A DNA stretch of 64,000 bases from Nitrospirota bacterium (GTDB lineage: Bacteria; Nitrospirota; Nitrospiria; Nitrospirales; Nitrospiraceae), in contig JAUXQT010000104.1 of NCBI GenBank assembly GCA_030682135.1, positions 1-64,000 of the forward strand, read 5' to 3'. Every line of letters begins with the position of its first letter. Positions within the stretch are counted from its first letter, which is position 1. The translations under genes were made by a program, and so were the position numbers. Positions 52,596 through 61,149 of the stretch are shown one piece after another. The notes under the pieces were generated by a model. The model was not told where the DNA came from. It did not search any database and saw only the letters and a program-made list of their open reading frames with translations.

Positions 52596-53152
52596 AACTT
52601 TATTCCTGTAAACTCTTTCCTCAGCATCGGATGTCTTACGTCTCTCGGCGAAAGTTCCACAATCGCAAGTGGCCAGTTGATGGAAAGTGCGGGATCCCTC
52701 GGACTGAGGCCGCCCTCGGCGCCAGTCACGTAGGCAGCCGAGTGCAGGTACAGCAGCTCGCAGTCATTGGACAATGTCTGAAAGCCATGGGCAAATCCTT
52801 CCGGTATCAACAACGCGCGATGATTGGCTGCGGAGAGTTCTTCGGCATGCCACTGCAGAAATGTCGGCGAGCCGTCACGCAGATCTACAGCCACATCCCA
52901 GACTGCCCCGCGCAGGCAAGTTACCAGTTTCATTTCGGCATATGGCTGGGTCTGATAATGCATGCCGCGCACTGTTCCTTGCAATTGAGTGAGTGTGTGG
53001 TTGATCTGAACGATTGGCTTGAACCAACCGGCAGCCGCCAGTTCGTCACTGCAGAACAGGCGCGAGAGAAAGCCCCGCGAGTCGACCAGTTGCTGGCGCT
53101 CGATGAGCTTGAGCCCCTCAATGGGCATGTCCTTGATGGTGAAGCGCCCCAT
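52592..53152 (-). CDS. NDP-4-keto-6-deoxyhexose 3,5-epimerase (RfbC family)
   Basis: The 186-residue cupin-fold epimerase has the catalytic His in GTVRGMHYQ (about 67) and PEGFAHGFQTL (about 117), the RfbC signature. DSRGFLSRLFC is the usual N-terminal motif. The usual substrate is dTDP-linked, but here the neighbours make a CDP sugar, so it likely acts on CDP-4-keto-6-deoxyglucose. ATG 53152 is preceded by AGGAAG; a TTG at 53161 overlapping the upstream stop is a possible start. The stop overlaps the methyltransferase ATG (ATGA). Confidence 0.9.
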   Translation of the reverse strand: MGRFTIKDMPIEGLKLIERQQLVDSRGFLSRLFCSDELAAAGWFKPIVQINHTLTQLQGTVRGMHYQTQPYAEMKLVTCLRGAVWDVAVDLRDGSPTFLQWHAEELSAANHRALLIPEGFAHGFQTLSNDCELLYLHSAAYVTGAEGGLSPRDPALSINWPLAIVELSPRDVRHPMLRKEFTGIKL

Positions 53153-53157
53153 GCTGT

Positions 53158-54234
53158 TCAACTTCCTGATGCCCCTTCGTAGGCTACGATGTCTGCCTCG
53201 CAGGCTGCACTCGCATCAACGCCATCGAGTTGCTGACGGTACCAATGCATCGTGCGCTGAATAGACCCATGCAATGCCCAGCGCGGTATGACGCCAAGTT
53301 TCGCGCGAGCTTTCGAAACCTCGAGGGCCAGCCAGCTGGCCTCGTGCGGGCCTTCGCTGCCGTTACCCCAGATGACATCACCCTTACCGTAGAAAGCCTG
53401 TGCAAGTTGCACCACCTCACGGACGGTTGCAGCATGGTGAGTTTCCGGCCCGAAGTTATAGGCACCCGCTAATGCCGGTTGTCGCCACAGCGTTTCAGCA
53501 AGCTGGATATACGCGGCAAGTGGCTCCAGGACGTGCTGCCAGGGGCGGATTGCCTCCGGACGGCGAACGACCAGCGGCTGAGCGACGCTCCAGGCACGAA
53601 CAGCGTCGGGAATAAGGCGGTCTTCAGACCAATCACCGCCACCTATGACATTGCCTGCACGCGCGGAGGCGAGGGCGACGCCCCTCCCGGCAAAGTAGGC
53701 ATCCCGGTAACTGGCGATGACGATTTCCGCCGCAGCCTTGCTGGCGCTGTACGGGTCATGCCCGCCCAACGCATCGGATTCGCGATAGGGAGAGGGCTGT
53801 TCAAGGTTCTTGTAGACCTTGTCGCTGGTAACAGCGACGACGGCCCTGACCGAATCGAGAGAGCGCAGCGCATCGAGTACATTAGCCGTGCCTTGGATGT
53901 TGGTGGCAAAGGTCGCAAGCGGCTCACGATAGCTAGCCCGAACCAGTGGCTGAGCTGCCAGGTGAAAAACGATTTCCGGCTGGCAAAGACTTATCAACGC
54001 AGCAACCTTGGCCGCATCGCGAATGTCGCAGAAATTACTTTGGCCAAGAGTCTCGATCTTTGCGAGCGTGAAGAGGTTCGGCCTCGTGACAGGCGGCAGG
54101 CTGACACCTGTCACCTCGGCTCCAAGCCGGTGCAACCAGAAGGCCAGCCAGGCACCTTTAAATCCCGTATGGCCGGTCAGCAGTACGCGTTTACCTCTCC
54201 AGAAACCAGCGCTGGGATTGAGGAATGTACTCAT
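53158..54234 (-). CDS. rfbG: CDP-glucose 4,6-dehydratase
   Basis: The enzyme makes CDP-4-keto-6-deoxyglucose. The 358-residue SDR protein has [19 protein letters not shown] (RfbG/AscB-type cofactor loop), the TDKxY-type VTSDKVYKN (active-site Thr/Ser) and [11 protein letters not shown] with YxxxK (about 157). [17 protein letters not shown] is diagnostic for this family. ATG 54234 overlaps the rfbF stop (ATGA), so the two steps are coupled. It is followed by a 3,5-epimerase and a C-methyltransferase rather than the rfbH dehydratase of the usual dideoxy-sugar pathway. Confidence 0.94.
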   Translation of the reverse strand: MSTFLNPSAGFWRGKRVLLTGHTGFKGAWLAFWLHRLGAEVTGVSLPPVTRPNLFTLAKIETLGQSNFCDIRDAAKVAALISLCQPEIVFHLAAQPLVRASYREPLATFATNIQGTANVLDALRSLDSVRAVVAVTSDKVYKNLEQPSPYRESDALGGHDPYSASKAAAEIVIASYRDAYFAGRGVALASARAGNVIGGGDWSEDRLIPDAVRAWSVAQPLVVRRPEAIRPWQHVLEPLAAYIQLAETLWRQPALAGAYNFGPETHHAATVREVVQLAQAFYGKGDVIWGNGSEGPHEASWLALEVSKARAKLGVIPRWALHGSIQRTMHWYRQQLDGVDASAACEADIVAYEGASGS

Positions 54235-55004
54235 TCCCAGATCTTCCATGGCGCCCTGCCGGAGGCCCACAAGTCTTCCAGCAGGTTTTTTTCACGCAAC
54301 GTGTCCATCGGCTGCCAAAAACCCTTGTGCTCAAGAGCCATCAACTGTCCCCTCGATGCAAGCTGGCTCATGGGCACGCCTTCCCAGGCACTGTGGTCCC
54401 CTTCAATGAGCTCGATGCATTTCGGTGAAAGGACAAAAAAACCACCGTTGATAAGTCCACCGTCGCCACGCGGTTTTTCGGTGAATCCCATCACTTGATC
54501 ACCGGACCGCTCCAGCGCACCGTAACGCCCGGGAGGCTGAACTGCGGTGACCGTGGCAAGCTTTCCATGACGGCGATGAAATTCAATGGAAGATCCAATA
54601 TCGACGTCGCTGAGCCCATCCCCATAGGTGAAACAAAAACAGTCCTCGTCCTTTATATGGTCCACAACGCGCCTGAGTCTTCCGCCGGTTAACGTGTCAT
54701 CCCCGGTATCGACGAGGGTCACCCTCCAGGGTTCGGCTTTGCGCTGATGGACTTTCATCTCATTGTTCACCATGTCGAAGGTCACATCCGACATGTGCAG
54801 GAAATAGTTGGCAAAGTATTCCTTGATGATGTAGCCCTTATACCCACAGCAGATGACAAAGTCGTGAATACCGTGAGCCGAGTACATTTTCATGATGTGC
54901 CAGAGGATCGGTTTCCCCCCGATCTCGACCATAGGTTTGGGCTTGAGGTGTGTCTCCTCAGCGATGCGGGTACCAAGTCCACCGGCAAGAATGACGGCCT
55001 TCAT
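54231..55004 (-). CDS. rfbF: Glucose-1-phosphate cytidylyltransferase
   Basis: The enzyme joins glucose-1-phosphate and CTP to give CDP-glucose. The 257-residue length is that of Salmonella RfbF. Motifs: [43 protein letters not shown] (metal) and [10 protein letters not shown]. The start is ATG 55004; GTG 55010 two codons earlier is possible. It opens the CDP-sugar branch inside a larger operon, 39 bp after the preceding gene. A C-terminal [19 protein letters not shown] is well conserved in this family. Confidence 0.95.
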   Translation of the reverse strand: MKAVILAGGLGTRIAEETHLKPKPMVEIGGKPILWHIMKMYSAHGIHDFVICCGYKGYIIKEYFANYFLHMSDVTFDMVNNEMKVHQRKAEPWRVTLVDTGDDTLTGGRLRRVVDHIKDEDCFCFTYGDGLSDVDIGSSIEFHRRHGKLATVTAVQPPGRYGALERSGDQVMGFTEKPRGDGGLINGGFFVLSPKCIELIEGDHSAWEGVPMSQLASRGQLMALEHKGFWQPMDTLREKNLLEDLWASGRAPWKIWE

Positions 55005-55043
55005 TTTCACGCGCCACCACCCATCTGCCCATTGGGCTGATCG

Positions 55044-56681
55044 TCACTTGTGAGATTCATATAGAAACAGCTCGCCAACGGAAAATCTCTCGGAGCCAAT
55101 GAACGAATAAATAATCGATCTCGCCTGATCATGCAAACCTCGTCCCCCAGCAACCACTTTATCGAGAATCAAAGTCGAATGAACATCCTGCGCGACATAA
55201 GTCTGCATATCGCTGAAGCTGTCAAACAGGAATCCACCTCCTTTTGCCAACCTATAGTGCACAAAGTAGAACTCATACACCTTTTCCGGTTCGCGGACCG
55301 CACCAAGAGTTGGCAACCCCATCAAGAGATCGCGATATTCTTCTATCGTTTGCGGGTGCCAATTGAAGGCGTACGCAATATGAGGGTTATAGCCGGCATT
55401 GATAACCTTGAGGCCCAGCAATGGTAGTTCGTGGCCTATGGAACCATAGGAAGTGAGAGCCACGGAAACCCCTTCCTCCTGCAGTTGGTGCCAGGACGTA
55501 TTGGAATCGATCAGCTGGAGCTTTGGATGTTCTTTGATGATCTCCCTGATCGTCTCCAGCGTTCCCGGCAAGTAGTCCCTATGCGTCTTGATATACCACT
55601 CGTAATCAGTCACTTCAGATATCTGGCCCAGAAACGACAGCCACTCACGGTAATCGATGAAGAGCGACCCGCCATAGGCACGCGGGTTGTCGAAGAAGCA
55701 ATGTGTCGCGATGACGACCTTCGTCTTACCAGATAACGAAGTTTGCCTTGCGAGTCTTTCCCCAACAAAGGCACTCTTGGTCGAGTATCCCATGTCCACG
55801 CCGACCTGGCCTCCCAGCCTCTTGCCCAGTTGCCCTCGAGCCCAGTCGAGGCCAATACCCTGATCCTCTTTGCTCAATAGCCCGAAGTATTCCGAATAGC
55901 GCCGGAACTCCTGATTCTTGTCGTTGGGGTTCAATGTCCGCTTCATCTCGTGGCCATTCGCCAGGAAAACCGGCACCCGATTTTTCCAGGCGATCTTCGC
56001 AGGGATTCCCATGGGCGTGTAAATATCATGGGACAGGACGGCCGCTACAACCCTATTCCTCTTGAAGAAAGACTCAAAATAAATAAAGTAGGTAAGGCCG
56101 ACAAAAATGGAATACTTGCACCTCAAGGTGCTGACATCGACGGTCGGCTTATTGAATTGCCCAAGGTACGTTTCGTATATCTCGTCACCAATCTGCACAC
56201 CGTCGATTTCAAGGTTGAACAGATCATGGTTCGTCTTCAGCCGACCGACCACACTGCAAAAGAGCGCCCGTCTCCGTTTTCGCTCCTCGCGTGACAATGC
56301 CACGACAAAATGATCCCTGCAGTTAAATGAGTTATACAGCGCGTCTGCATAAGGATCACGTTCCGTATTACCATAGCTGCAAATCGTAGCCTGATGTCGC
56401 TCTGCCAGACAATGCGCCAAAACGCTGTTAGCGGCGACCCAGATGGGGATCGGAAAGCAGTCCATGAGGACAACGGCGCGCCGATCCCCAACCGGCTTCC
56501 CGTATATCTCCTGGTTGTAGTTGCAATACCGAATGACGGACGGGGTTTTCGCGCGCGCAAGGAGCTCGGGACGCATTTTCCGTCGGTGCCGTTTCTGTTT
56601 GATCCGGATAATCGCGTCGGCCATGACCACGACGGCGTAGGTCATCAACAGCCACAGTTTACTCGCGCTTGGTATTACCAT
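55044..56681 (-). CDS. Unknown 545-residue protein, possible GT-B-type glycosyltransferase
   Basis: I do not recognise this protein. It begins with a hydrophobic helix (ASKLWLLMTYAVVVMADAII) and a basic segment. The body has alternating alpha/beta character with VVLMDCFPIPIW, AAVLSHDIYTPMG and TKVVIATHCFFDNPRAYGG. The C-terminal part contains YEWYIKTHRDY and VALTSYGSIGHELPLLGLKVIN. That arrangement (HP/HRD then a SYGSxxxE motif before a small-residue turn) is typical of GT-B capsule-type enzymes such as KpsC/KpsS or polyglycerol transferase-like proteins. It overlaps the upstream gene by 7 bp. A role in assembling the glycan is inferred. Confidence 0.6.
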   Translation of the reverse strand: MVIPSASKLWLLMTYAVVVMADAIIRIKQKRHRRKMRPELLARAKTPSVIRYCNYNQEIYGKPVGDRRAVVLMDCFPIPIWVAANSVLAHCLAERHQATICSYGNTERDPYADALYNSFNCRDHFVVALSREERKRRRALFCSVVGRLKTNHDLFNLEIDGVQIGDEIYETYLGQFNKPTVDVSTLRCKYSIFVGLTYFIYFESFFKRNRVVAAVLSHDIYTPMGIPAKIAWKNRVPVFLANGHEMKRTLNPNDKNQEFRRYSEYFGLLSKEDQGIGLDWARGQLGKRLGGQVGVDMGYSTKSAFVGERLARQTSLSGKTKVVIATHCFFDNPRAYGGSLFIDYREWLSFLGQISEVTDYEWYIKTHRDYLPGTLETIREIIKEHPKLQLIDSNTSWHQLQEEGVSVALTSYGSIGHELPLLGLKVINAGYNPHIAYAFNWHPQTIEEYRDLLMGLPTLGAVREPEKVYEFYFVHYRLAKGGGFLFDSFSDMQTYVAQDVHSTLILDKVVAGGRGLHDQARSIIYSFIGSERFSVGELFLYESHK

Positions 56682-57571
56682 GGCTTCACTCCGGCAAGAA
56701 GATCCTGCAGGTTCTCGATTTCAGCATGCGGCAACGGGTCAGCCTTGCCACCGGGTGGAATGCAACTGATAACCCGCTTGCCGGCAAGAAGCCCAACCAC
56801 CATCGCCATCGTGGCGCACCCAACGACGACATCACATGCGGCTATCTGTTCGAGAAGAGTCTTGTTCAGGCCGGACACGATAGGCAAATCGAATTCGCTG
56901 ACAGCCCAACGGTATTTGTCTCTTTCCTCCTGGGGATGCGGACGGATCACGATCTGCTCGATCTGCGGCCCCAGCACATGAACGGTCGACAGAAAATAAC
57001 GCAACGCATCCTCTTCCGTGTACCCCCAATACCTTTCGTCGCCATAAAGAGCCAACCCGTCCTCTCGCAATGGTTCGCTAACGTAGAGGATGCGCAGGCC
57101 CTTGCCGGTCTCCTTAAACGTTGGAATCGCCGAAAGTTCCAGCTTGATGTCGAGAAAATAGGGGTTGGGAACCAACGTGACTTTGATGCCTGGACATTCC
57201 TTAAGGGCTAGGCGTTCGCCGATCTCATCACCGACCCAGATTTCATCCGGATAATGCCAATCGCCGTGGCGCAAAAACCGCTGACGATAATTCACCCAAT
57301 GGTCGAGCACGGAGACAGAGCGCTTGCCTGCGGCTCTGGCTAAACCTAATGCACGCCATTCCAGGTCGGACAAAAAACTGGTCCCGCACAACACTGTGTC
57401 GCTCCCCGCGACAAGATCATCCAGAGACAACGACTCGACAAGTCCCAACTTTCTGGAGAAAACGCCACGGGCAGCCCCTTCAAGGCAATAGTTGCAATCC
57501 AATCCCTGCTGCCGAATATAACTTGAAAGAATTTCGGCCCCGCCGGCATCATGCGCAACCACACCGATCAT
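56675..57571 (-). CDS. Unknown 298-residue protein with GT-B-like features
   Basis: The protein starts MIGVVAHDAGGAEILSSYIRQQG and has WVGDEIGERLAL, IVIRPHPQEERDKY and VVVGCATMAMVVGLLAGK (about 240). The RPHP plus GCxTMAxxxxLLAGK pattern is like the donor side of GT-B enzymes (compare PseG, NeuC, CDP-glycerol transferases), but it lacks a complete signature of any of them. No membrane segment or signal was found. It overlaps both neighbours (ATGA with the GNAT gene; 7 bp with the 545-residue gene). It may act on the acetylated amino-sugar made by the aminotransferase/acetyltransferase pair just upstream. Confidence 0.55.
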   Translation of the reverse strand: MIGVVAHDAGGAEILSSYIRQQGLDCNYCLEGAARGVFSRKLGLVESLSLDDLVAGSDTVLCGTSFLSDLEWRALGLARAAGKRSVSVLDHWVNYRQRFLRHGDWHYPDEIWVGDEIGERLALKECPGIKVTLVPNPYFLDIKLELSAIPTFKETGKGLRILYVSEPLREDGLALYGDERYWGYTEEDALRYFLSTVHVLGPQIEQIVIRPHPQEERDKYRWAVSEFDLPIVSGLNKTLLEQIAACDVVVGCATMAMVVGLLAGKRVISCIPPGGKADPLPHAEIENLQDLLAGVKPW

Positions 57572-58116
57572 CTGGCCTCAGGCGTCCCGATCTGAAATTC
57601 ACTTTTGAGCAACCCGAATTCCAACATATCAACCCACTTTCCTTCGAGATACAGATGGTTTCTTCGGCAGCCTTCATGAGCCATGCCCAGCCGTTCGGCG
57701 AGTTTCCGCATGCCAATGTTGGGCGCAGCCATGCCGCAGTAGATACGCTCAAGGTTCAGTTTGAAGAAGCCATGTTCCAGCAACTTCCTCCCTGCCTCAA
57801 ACGCAACGCCTTTGCGCCAATGCTTCCGGTGGCCCATGAGCACGGCAAACTCGGCGTTGCGATTGATAAAGGACAATCCCTGCAGGCTGATACATCCGAT
57901 GTGGCCATCAATGGAATGACATATTGCCCAGACAACCTGGTCTTCGCCACTGAGCGAATCGAAGAAGGACCGGAAATAATTTGCACTTCTTGCGTATTTT
58001 CCGTGCGAGTTGTATTTGCAGACTTCCTGGTCTTCGAACCACGAGGGATATGGCCCGGCGAGATCGCTCTCTTGCATGGGCCTCACATAATATTCATTGT
58101 TAAGCGCATAGATCAT
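57568..58116 (-). CDS. GNAT-family N-acetyltransferase
   Basis: The 182-residue protein has the GNAT fold in the RimJ/RimL style: YYVRPMQESDLAGPYPSWF, a central ICHSIDGHIGCISLQGL strand pair and the acetyl-CoA site HRKHWRKGVAFEAGRKLLEHGF (RxxGxA variant, about 117-138), then GMRKLAERLGMAHEG. In the glycan operon it likely N-acetylates the amino sugar produced by the DegT aminotransferase upstream, similar in role to PseH. It overlaps both neighbours by 4 bp. Acyl groups other than acetyl cannot be excluded. Confidence 0.85.
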   Translation of the reverse strand: MIYALNNEYYVRPMQESDLAGPYPSWFEDQEVCKYNSHGKYARSANYFRSFFDSLSGEDQVVWAICHSIDGHIGCISLQGLSFINRNAEFAVLMGHRKHWRKGVAFEAGRKLLEHGFFKLNLERIYCGMAAPNIGMRKLAERLGMAHEGCRRNHLYLEGKWVDMLEFGLLKSEFQIGTPEAR

Positions 58117-59405
58117 CGCAGAGCCTCCAAGCTATTCCACACCTTGCGAAACGCCTCGACAATCAGGTCGACATCCTCGTCGGCGAATTCATGCATGCAT
58201 ATTCCCAGGGCAAGATAGCTGGAATCATGTAGTCCCTCTGCGACCGGACATATCCCCTTGCGGTAATTTACCTCTCGGTGGCAGATATCTGAGGTCCAGG
58301 GGAACCCCGAGGAACCATACGCTATTTTCTTCTGGTACATCGGCAAAAGATGAATATTCTGATAACAGGCCCCGAGACCCAGTATCCCTTCGGCAACGAG
58401 CGCCTGGTGGATTCTGACCCGACTGATGCCCGTCTGTTCGGGATCGTAAACCATGGGGTACACATAATAGGCATGCGAGCAGTCAGGTTTAACGACAGGA
58501 GTACGTAACCCCTTCAAACCATTTAGGCCACAACTCAGCCGCTCTGCCGCCCGCTGCCTGGTAGCCACCAGGCCCTTGAGTTTCTTCAGTTGCTCGATTC
58601 CAATTGCGCTTTCAATTTCACCGAGACGAAAATTATAGCCCACCATATTGCTCAGGTCGGTAACACCCTTGTCGCCGACAACCGCCTCAGCATGATTACG
58701 AATTAGTCTCATCCTCTCAGCGAGCACATCATCATCGGTCACCATGATGCCACCCTCGCCGGTGTGGATGTGCTTGTGGTAATTGAGGCTGTACCCGCCG
58801 ATATCCGCGAGTGTTCCGGCAAATTTGCCTTTGTACATGGCACCCGGAGATTGGGCAGTATCGGAAATAAGCTTAAGTCCGTGCTTCCGTGCAATCACCT
58901 TTAAGGCATCGATATCGGCGGAATGACCGCAAATGTCGACCGCCATGATCGCTTTGGTATATGGCGTAACGTTGGCCTCGACCGACTTCGGATCAAGGCA
59001 AAACGTTTCTGGTTCGATGTCGGCAAATACAGGAATAGCGTTCCAGTGGAGAATGGCCGTCGCGCTGGCGGACATCGTCCAGGGACTGACGATGACCTCG
59101 TCGCCGGGTTCGATGCCGATGGCGCCCACCGCGGCAATCAGGCCGGAGGTCAAGGAGTTCACGGTCACAGCATGTTTGACGCCAAAATAGGCTTCGCAGT
59201 TCCGTTCGAATTCCTGGACTTTGGGGCCGCCATAGAAGTCAGGATCCCAGCAGCCGAGAAATTGCGACAACAGGCCGCCTTCGACGACTTTCCTGGCAGC
59301 CTCAACCTCTTCCGCGCCGATCGGGTTGTAGCGCGTGAACTGTTTTTGGATTGTTTTCGGCCCGCCCAAGAGAGCGAGAGGCTCTGTCGACGTGTTCTTG
59401 CTCAT
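58113..59405 (-). CDS. DegT/DnrJ/EryC1-family aminotransferase
   Basis: The 430-residue PLP enzyme is longer than PglE-like enzymes. Motifs: TVNSLTSGLIAAVGA, VSPWTMSASATAI, ISDTAQSPGAMYKG and the Schiff-base Lys in LNYHKHIHTGEGG (about 210). It probably transfers an amino group to a keto sugar produced by the Gfo/Idh-type oxidoreductase encoded upstream. The next gene (GNAT) would then acetylate the amine. The likely substrate is a nucleotide- or free sugar in the acidic-sugar branch. Overlaps on both sides are 4 bp. Confidence 0.88.
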   Translation of the reverse strand: MSKNTSTEPLALLGGPKTIQKQFTRYNPIGAEEVEAARKVVEGGLLSQFLGCWDPDFYGGPKVQEFERNCEAYFGVKHAVTVNSLTSGLIAAVGAIGIEPGDEVIVSPWTMSASATAILHWNAIPVFADIEPETFCLDPKSVEANVTPYTKAIMAVDICGHSADIDALKVIARKHGLKLISDTAQSPGAMYKGKFAGTLADIGGYSLNYHKHIHTGEGGIMVTDDDVLAERMRLIRNHAEAVVGDKGVTDLSNMVGYNFRLGEIESAIGIEQLKKLKGLVATRQRAAERLSCGLNGLKGLRTPVVKPDCSHAYYVYPMVYDPEQTGISRVRIHQALVAEGILGLGACYQNIHLLPMYQKKIAYGSSGFPWTSDICHREVNYRKGICPVAEGLHDSSYLALGICMHEFADEDVDLIVEAFRKVWNSLEALR

Positions 59406-60364
59406 AATTTATCTCTGATGGCTACAAGTGACTCCAGCGTCTGGAGGGCTGCGGCCCCGCTACAAACATCTGCATGCTGCCCCTCTAGGCAGGCTGCCAA
59501 TTGATTCGTGACATGCCACTGGGAGCGGAAGCCTTCCGATTGTATTGTTTCGCCGGCGGATGAAAGCACGGTATACCCGTCAACGGTCGGATCGGCCACA
59601 GCCGCCTGCCATACGATTTTCCCACCGCCTTGCTCGTATCGCAAACGGCCGTTCTGCGCGACCAGCTCGATTTCGTGATGCGAAAAGCACTCCTCGCGGG
59701 CGGCCAGGAAATTCACCGTGCCCCGTTCGAAAATTACCTGTACATCTGGCTCTGGATCGAGACCGTCCCACATCCGGCCCGACTCGATAATTTTGAATTC
59801 CTTCATGCTGCCAAGCCAGAGCTCGAGTAGATTGAAAAAATGGGAGCCATTGTTGAACAACCCCTTTGAATACCATGCCACGCCTTTGATGGGGGTTGCG
59901 ATTAGGCCCTTCAGCAACCGGCGTTTCACCTCAAGGGCCCCCGGCTCCGAGCGCCGCATATAGTTCACAAACAAGAGGCAGTCATGCGCCTTGCAGGCCG
60001 CCACCATCGACTGAGCCTCTTCGATCTCGAACGAGAGCGGCTTTTCGCAGAGGATAAGCCTCGGCTTTGACTGTTCGAGAACGGCACGAAGCACTGCGCC
60101 ATGCTGCCGAGTAGGTGACGCGATAACTACGATGTCCGGCGCAGTCTGCCGTAGTGCCGCCACTAGGTCGGTGCTTGAATAACAGTCATAGTGTTTTCCG
60201 AACAGTTCGCACCGCTGCTGCAGGAGGTCCACGCCCCCCACGAGCTGGAAGCTGGAATGCGTTCCAAACGCACGGGCATGGGTCAGCACGAAGGCCTCGG
60301 AATCGAGCTCAAGGTCATAGCCCATCCCGATTTGCCCCAAACCGATAATCAGTACGTTATGCAT
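59402..60364 (-). CDS. Gfo/Idh/MocA-family NAD(P)-dependent oxidoreductase
   Basis: The 320-residue protein has the Rossmann start VLIIGLGQIGMGYD, the EKP motif in LILCEKPLSFE (about 112) and a C-terminal alpha/beta domain including KGVAWYSKGLFNNGSHFFN (a His in the place of the catalytic His). Such enzymes oxidise a hydroxyl to a keto group in sugar biosynthesis. Gfo/Idh followed by DegT is a known pair for making amino sugars. It overlaps the aminotransferase by 4 bp and the SpsF-like gene by one base. Confidence 0.88.
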   Translation of the reverse strand: MHNVLIIGLGQIGMGYDLELDSEAFVLTHARAFGTHSSFQLVGGVDLLQQRCELFGKHYDCYSSTDLVAALRQTAPDIVVIASPTRQHGAVLRAVLEQSKPRLILCEKPLSFEIEEAQSMVAACKAHDCLLFVNYMRRSEPGALEVKRRLLKGLIATPIKGVAWYSKGLFNNGSHFFNLLELWLGSMKEFKIIESGRMWDGLDPEPDVQVIFERGTVNFLAAREECFSHHEIELVAQNGRLRYEQGGGKIVWQAAVADPTVDGYTVLSSAGETIQSEGFRSQWHVTNQLAACLEGQHADVCSGAAALQTLESLVAIRDKL

Positions 60365-61104
60365 CAGGTGGGTCGCGAGTCCTTGCGCTGTACCATGCTG
60401 TTAATATCGAGCCAGTCAGGATGTGCGCGCAGCAGCCGAATGACGTCAAGACAACTGAAGAGCGGATTCGTTTCCCCGAAATGCTCGATGATCTTCTTCA
60501 GAAGCTCGTAATCCGCTGGTTCGTCCAGCGTCAGACCCAAGCCGGGCCAATGAAGGGACGGCGGTGCGATCAGATACAGGTGGGGAAACAACTCCGGATG
60601 GTTCACGATATGCCGGGACACATGCTCCCTGTCGAGCGGATCCTGTGTCATCGCAGCGGACTGCTTCAGCGTTTCAAGGCTAAAGACCTGGGTATCCATC
60701 CCGTCCGGATAACTGCTGATGCACGAATTGGCTACATACGCGACCTTGTGCCGCTTAAACATACGAATCGTCTGTTCAACGAGGTCAGGATCGATAATGG
60801 GACAATCCCCGGTAATTTCGACGACCACGGCCGCGCTCGCCGACTCGGCGGCGCCTACGACACGCCCCATCACATCGTCCTCACTGCCGCGAAAGACCCG
60901 CACGCCCTCTGCTTTGGCAAACTGCACTAACGGCTCGTCGGCGGTATTGGTTGTCGTAGCCAGCACGATCTCATCGATCGACGGTGCAGCCCGCAGCCGC
61001 CTCACTAGATGATGAAGCATCGGACGTCCATTCGCCGGGAGCAAGACCTTTCCAGGAAGCCGGGACGACGTCATCCGTGCCTCGATCGTCGCTACAAATT
61101 TCAT
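60364..61104 (-). CDS. SpsF/CMP-KDO-synthetase-like nucleotidyltransferase
   Basis: The 246-residue protein has the family start VATIEARMTSSRLPGKVL, ATTTNTADEPLVQFA and EITGDCPIIDPDLVEQ (metal Asp, about 97). SpsF proteins occur in spore-coat and nonulosonate loci and are thought to activate a sugar with CTP, but the exact reaction is unsettled. Here it lies between a second cytidylyltransferase (PseF/NeuA-like) and the Gfo/Idh gene. Two cytidylyltransferases in tandem suggest two activated sugars or a two-step use. The gap to the upstream gene is 45 bp. Confidence 0.85.
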   Translation of the reverse strand: MKFVATIEARMTSSRLPGKVLLPANGRPMLHHLVRRLRAAPSIDEIVLATTTNTADEPLVQFAKAEGVRVFRGSEDDVMGRVVGAAESASAAVVVEITGDCPIIDPDLVEQTIRMFKRHKVAYVANSCISSYPDGMDTQVFSLETLKQSAAMTQDPLDREHVSRHIVNHPELFPHLYLIAPPSLHWPGLGLTLDEPADYELLKKIIEHFGETNPLFSCLDVIRLLRAHPDWLDINSMVQRKDSRPT

Positions 61105-61149
61105 ATGTCTATTTCTCTCATCTGTAACCCAACATTGACGATTCCACGG

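Noticed and set aside
53479-54498. 339-codon plus-strand frame opposite rfbG/rfbF
   Set aside because: Crosses two well-defined genes in antisense; no ribosome site and no protein likeness.
57349-58218. 289-codon plus-strand frame opposite GNAT and the 298-residue gene
   Set aside because: Antisense shadow; the minus-strand genes are tied together by 4-bp overlaps.
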